Shown piece after piece: positions 62,182-64,000 of a stretch of 64,000 nucleotides of DNA. Each line of letters starts with the position of its first letter. Position 1 is the stretch's first letter. The DNA comes from Demequina sp. NBRC 110051 (lineage in GTDB: Bacteria > Actinomycetota > Actinomycetes > Actinomycetales > Demequinaceae): assembly GCF_002090055.1 (NCBI RefSeq), contig NZ_BBRH01000015.1:62001-126000 (forward strand). Direction: 5' to 3'. The notes under the pieces are model-generated. The model was given only the letters and a program-made list of their open reading frames with translations, had not been told where the DNA came from and searched no databases. The position numbers and the translations under genes are program-made.

Positions 62182-62600
62182 CAGATGTCACCACCCTCAC
62201 GGGTCACGAAACGGGTCTTCATGGGCAGCTTGTGCTGCGCACGGCGCATGGCCTCGCGGGCCAGCTCCTCCGGCACGCCGGCGAGCTCGAACATCACGCG
62301 TCCGGGCTTCACGTTGGCCACCCACCACTCGGGCGAACCCTTACCGGAGCCCATGCGGACCTCGGCAGGCTTCTTGGTCAGCGGACGGTCGGGGTAGATG
62401 TTGATCCACACCTTTCCACCACGCTTGATGTGACGGGTCATGGCGATACGAGCCGCCTCGATCTGGCGGTTCGTGACATACGCGGGCTCGAGAGCCTGGA
62501 TGCCGAAGTCGCCGAACGTCACCTGGGTACCGCCGGTCGCCATACCCGAACGCTTCGGGTGGTGCTGCTTGCGGTACTTCACACGACGGGGAATAAGCAT
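62181..62600 (-). CDS. rplP: 50S ribosomal protein L16 (uL16)
   Basis: The protein has 139 residues with [20 protein letters not shown] and [20 protein letters not shown]. It lies near the peptidyl transferase centre in the ribosome. Confidence 0.97.
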   Translation of the reverse strand: MLIPRRVKYRKQHHPKRSGMATGGTQVTFGDFGIQALEPAYVTNRQIEAARIAMTRHIKRGGKVWINIYPDRPLTKKPAEVRMGSGKGSPEWWVANVKPGRVMFELAGVPEELAREAMRRAQHKLPMKTRFVTREGGDI

Positions 62601-62605
62601 GCTGC

Positions 62606-63409
62606 TTAAGCCTCCTTCTTCGCCTCGGCCGGAGCCTCGGCTGCGGGAGCCTCGGACGAGCCGGAGGCGGACTGCTGCTGGCGCGGGCCACCGTCACGAC
62701 GGGGGCCGCGGCCGTCACGGCGGCCACGCTGGGGACGGGGGGCCTTCGCCTGCTCGGCGGCCCACTCCTTCTCCGTCATGTCGCCCTTGTAGATCCACAC
62801 CTTGACACCGATGATGCCGAAGGTGGTCTTGGCCTCGAAGAAGCCGTAGTCGATGTTCGCGCGGAGCGTGTGCAGGGGCACACGGCCCTCGCGGTAGAAC
62901 TCCGAGCGCGACATTTCGGCGCCACCGAGACGGCCCGAGCACTGGACACGGATGCCCTTGGCACCGGCGCGCAGCGCGGACTGGATGCCCTTGCGCATGG
63001 CGCGACGGAACGCGACACGCGACGCGAGCTGCTCGGCAATGCCCTGGGCGACGAGCTGGGCGTCGACCTCGGCGTTCTTCACCTCGAGGATGTTGAGCTG
63101 GACCTGCTTGCCGGTCAGCTTCTCGAGGTTGGAGCGCAGCTTGTCGGCCTCCGCACCGCGACGGCCGATGACGATGCCCGGACGGGCGGTGTGCAGGTCG
63201 ACACGGACACGCTCACGCGTGCGCTCGATCTCGACCTTGGACACGCCGGCGCGCTCGAGGCCCTGCGACATGAGCTTGCGGATCTTGACGTCCTCGTCCA
63301 CGTAGTCGCGGTAGCGCTCGCCCTTCTTGGTCGAGTCCGCGAACCAGCGCGAGCGGTGGTCGGTGGTGATCCCCAGGCGGTAGCCGTGCGGGTTGATCTT
63401 CTGACCCAT
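62606..63409 (-). CDS. rpsC: 30S ribosomal protein S3 (uS3) with C-terminal extension
   Basis: The protein has 267 residues. The KH-like N-terminal part ([20 protein letters not shown]) and core are standard; about 45 C-terminal residues are Arg/Gly/Pro-rich and then Ala/Glu-rich ([17 protein letters not shown]). The ATG overlaps the rplV stop. Confidence 0.97.
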   Translation of the reverse strand: MGQKINPHGYRLGITTDHRSRWFADSTKKGERYRDYVDEDVKIRKLMSQGLERAGVSKVEIERTRERVRVDLHTARPGIVIGRRGAEADKLRSNLEKLTGKQVQLNILEVKNAEVDAQLVAQGIAEQLASRVAFRRAMRKGIQSALRAGAKGIRVQCSGRLGGAEMSRSEFYREGRVPLHTLRANIDYGFFEAKTTFGIIGVKVWIYKGDMTEKEWAAEQAKAPRPQRGRRDGRGPRRDGGPRQQQSASGSSEAPAAEAPAEAKKEA

Positions 63410-63780
63410 TACTTGGCCCCTTCCTTGACGGCGGCGGGCTGAGCGACGACCACGGTGATGTGGCTCGTGCGCTTCAGGATCCGGTTGGCACGACCCTGAG
63501 CGCGCGGCTGAATGCGCTTCATGGTCGGACCCTCGTCCACCGTGATCGACTGGATAACGAGCTCACGCTCGTCGAAACGCTCACCAGCGGCTTCGGCCTT
63601 GACCCGCGCATTGGCGATCGCCGAAGCGATGAGCTTGCGCACATCCTCGGCGACGGCCTGGGGCTGGAACTTCAGCGAGGCGATGGCCTCGACTGCGTTC
63701 ATCCCGCGGACCAGGTTCACGACGCGGCGAGCCTTCTGGGCGGTCACGCGAACGTATCGCGTCTGCGCCTTGGCTTCCAT
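63409..63780 (-). CDS. rplV: 50S ribosomal protein L22 (uL22)
   Basis: The protein has 123 residues with [20 protein letters not shown] and the exit-tunnel loop [20 protein letters not shown]. It lies 31 bases after rpsS. Confidence 0.97.
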   Translation of the reverse strand: MEAKAQTRYVRVTAQKARRVVNLVRGMNAVEAIASLKFQPQAVAEDVRKLIASAIANARVKAEAAGERFDERELVIQSITVDEGPTMKRIQPRAQGRANRILKRTSHITVVVAQPAAVKEGAK

Positions 63781-63811
63781 CAGTAACTCCTCTTACCTAC
63801 GCTCGGGCGCC

Positions 63812-64000
63812 TTAGCGGCGGCCCTTGCGGTCGTCCTTCACGTGGCCCTTGAACGTGCGGGTCGGGGCGAACTCGCCCAGCTTGTGACCGACCATCGACT
63901 CGGTGACGAACACCGGGACGTGCTTGCGGCCGTCGTGCACGGCAAAGGTGTGACCCAGGAAGTCCGGCGTGATAACGCTACGGCGCGACCAGGTCTTGAT
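63812..64000 (-). CDS. rpsS: 30S ribosomal protein S19 (uS19), 5' end outside the window
   Basis: The last 62 codons are present: [38 protein letters not shown] and the basic end KDDRKGRR. The N-terminal third or so lies beyond the right edge. It continues the S10 operon order. Confidence 0.96.
   Translation of the reverse strand: MKTWSRRSVITPDFLGHTFAVHDGRKHVPVFVTESMVGHKLGEFAPTRTFKGHVKDDRKGRR

Overview
The window comes from a high-GC actinobacterium, most likely a member of the Micrococcales (Demequina/Cellulomonas-like; genus not certain). The supporting signs are: a WhiB3-type regulator; a CIRCE-controlled groES; the gene order guaB3 / guaB / whiB / groES / tsaD / rimI-tsaB-tsaE-alr-acpS-glmS / glmM-rpsI-rplM / truA-rplQ-rpoA-rpsK-rpsM-rpmJ-infA / map-adk-secY-spc-S10, which matches the backbone around the guaA-guaB-rpsM segment of Mycobacterium; and strong GTG-start and leaderless usage. 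It is a chromosomal core region with small accessory insertions. No tRNA, rRNA, CRISPR array or prophage was seen.

Layout. 1-4.4 kb: a membrane-protein tail, then on the minus strand a tightly coupled operon running diguanylate cyclase, SURF1, DUF3817 and guaA. 4.6-7.8 kb: pta-ackA. 7.9-11.8 kb: an unknown protein, a glutamine amidotransferase with DUF3054, and an ABC-F ATPase. 11.8-15.5 kb: a CmbR-like LysR gene divergent from mesX-mesD-flavin reductase, a folate-independent methionine synthase cassette. 15.6-18.7 kb: DoxX and phosphoketolase, which feeds acetyl phosphate to AckA/Pta. 18.8-28.1 kb: alcohol dehydrogenase, an ABC exporter pair, guaB3, an exonuclease, glutamate dehydrogenase, a TSUP transporter and guaB. 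28.4-35.9 kb: whiB, groES, an rRNA/tRNA-type methyltransferase, a triple-HTH protein, lysE/lysG, tsaD, a RutE-like reductase and SulP. 36-42.3 kb: merR, the rimI-tsaB-tsaE-alr-acpS-glmS operon and coaA. 42.35-43.44 kb: a complete IS481-family element with a nonsense codon in its transposase. 43.4-49.4 kb: a methyltransferase, DedA, glmM-rpsI-rplM, a peptidase C26 protein and truA. 49.4-64 kb: ribosomal protein and rpoA genes, with three tandem leucine-rich-repeat-variant (LRV) genes inserted between map and infA.

The most notable features are dispersed DNA elements. A 14-mer, GGCCGATGCCGTGG, occurs 18 times exactly. It stands alone in genes and spacers, and as head-to-head pairs that form hairpins just after three minus-strand genes. 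A 100-bp nested palindrome occurs three times without gaps. Two of those copies lie in frame inside unrelated proteins and give them the same 32-residue peptide pattern. A 71-bp repeat pair precedes two of the paired 14-mer hairpins. In addition, 17 genes carry a TANNNT-like hexamer exactly 6 or 7 nt before the start codon, which implies widespread leaderless mRNAs.
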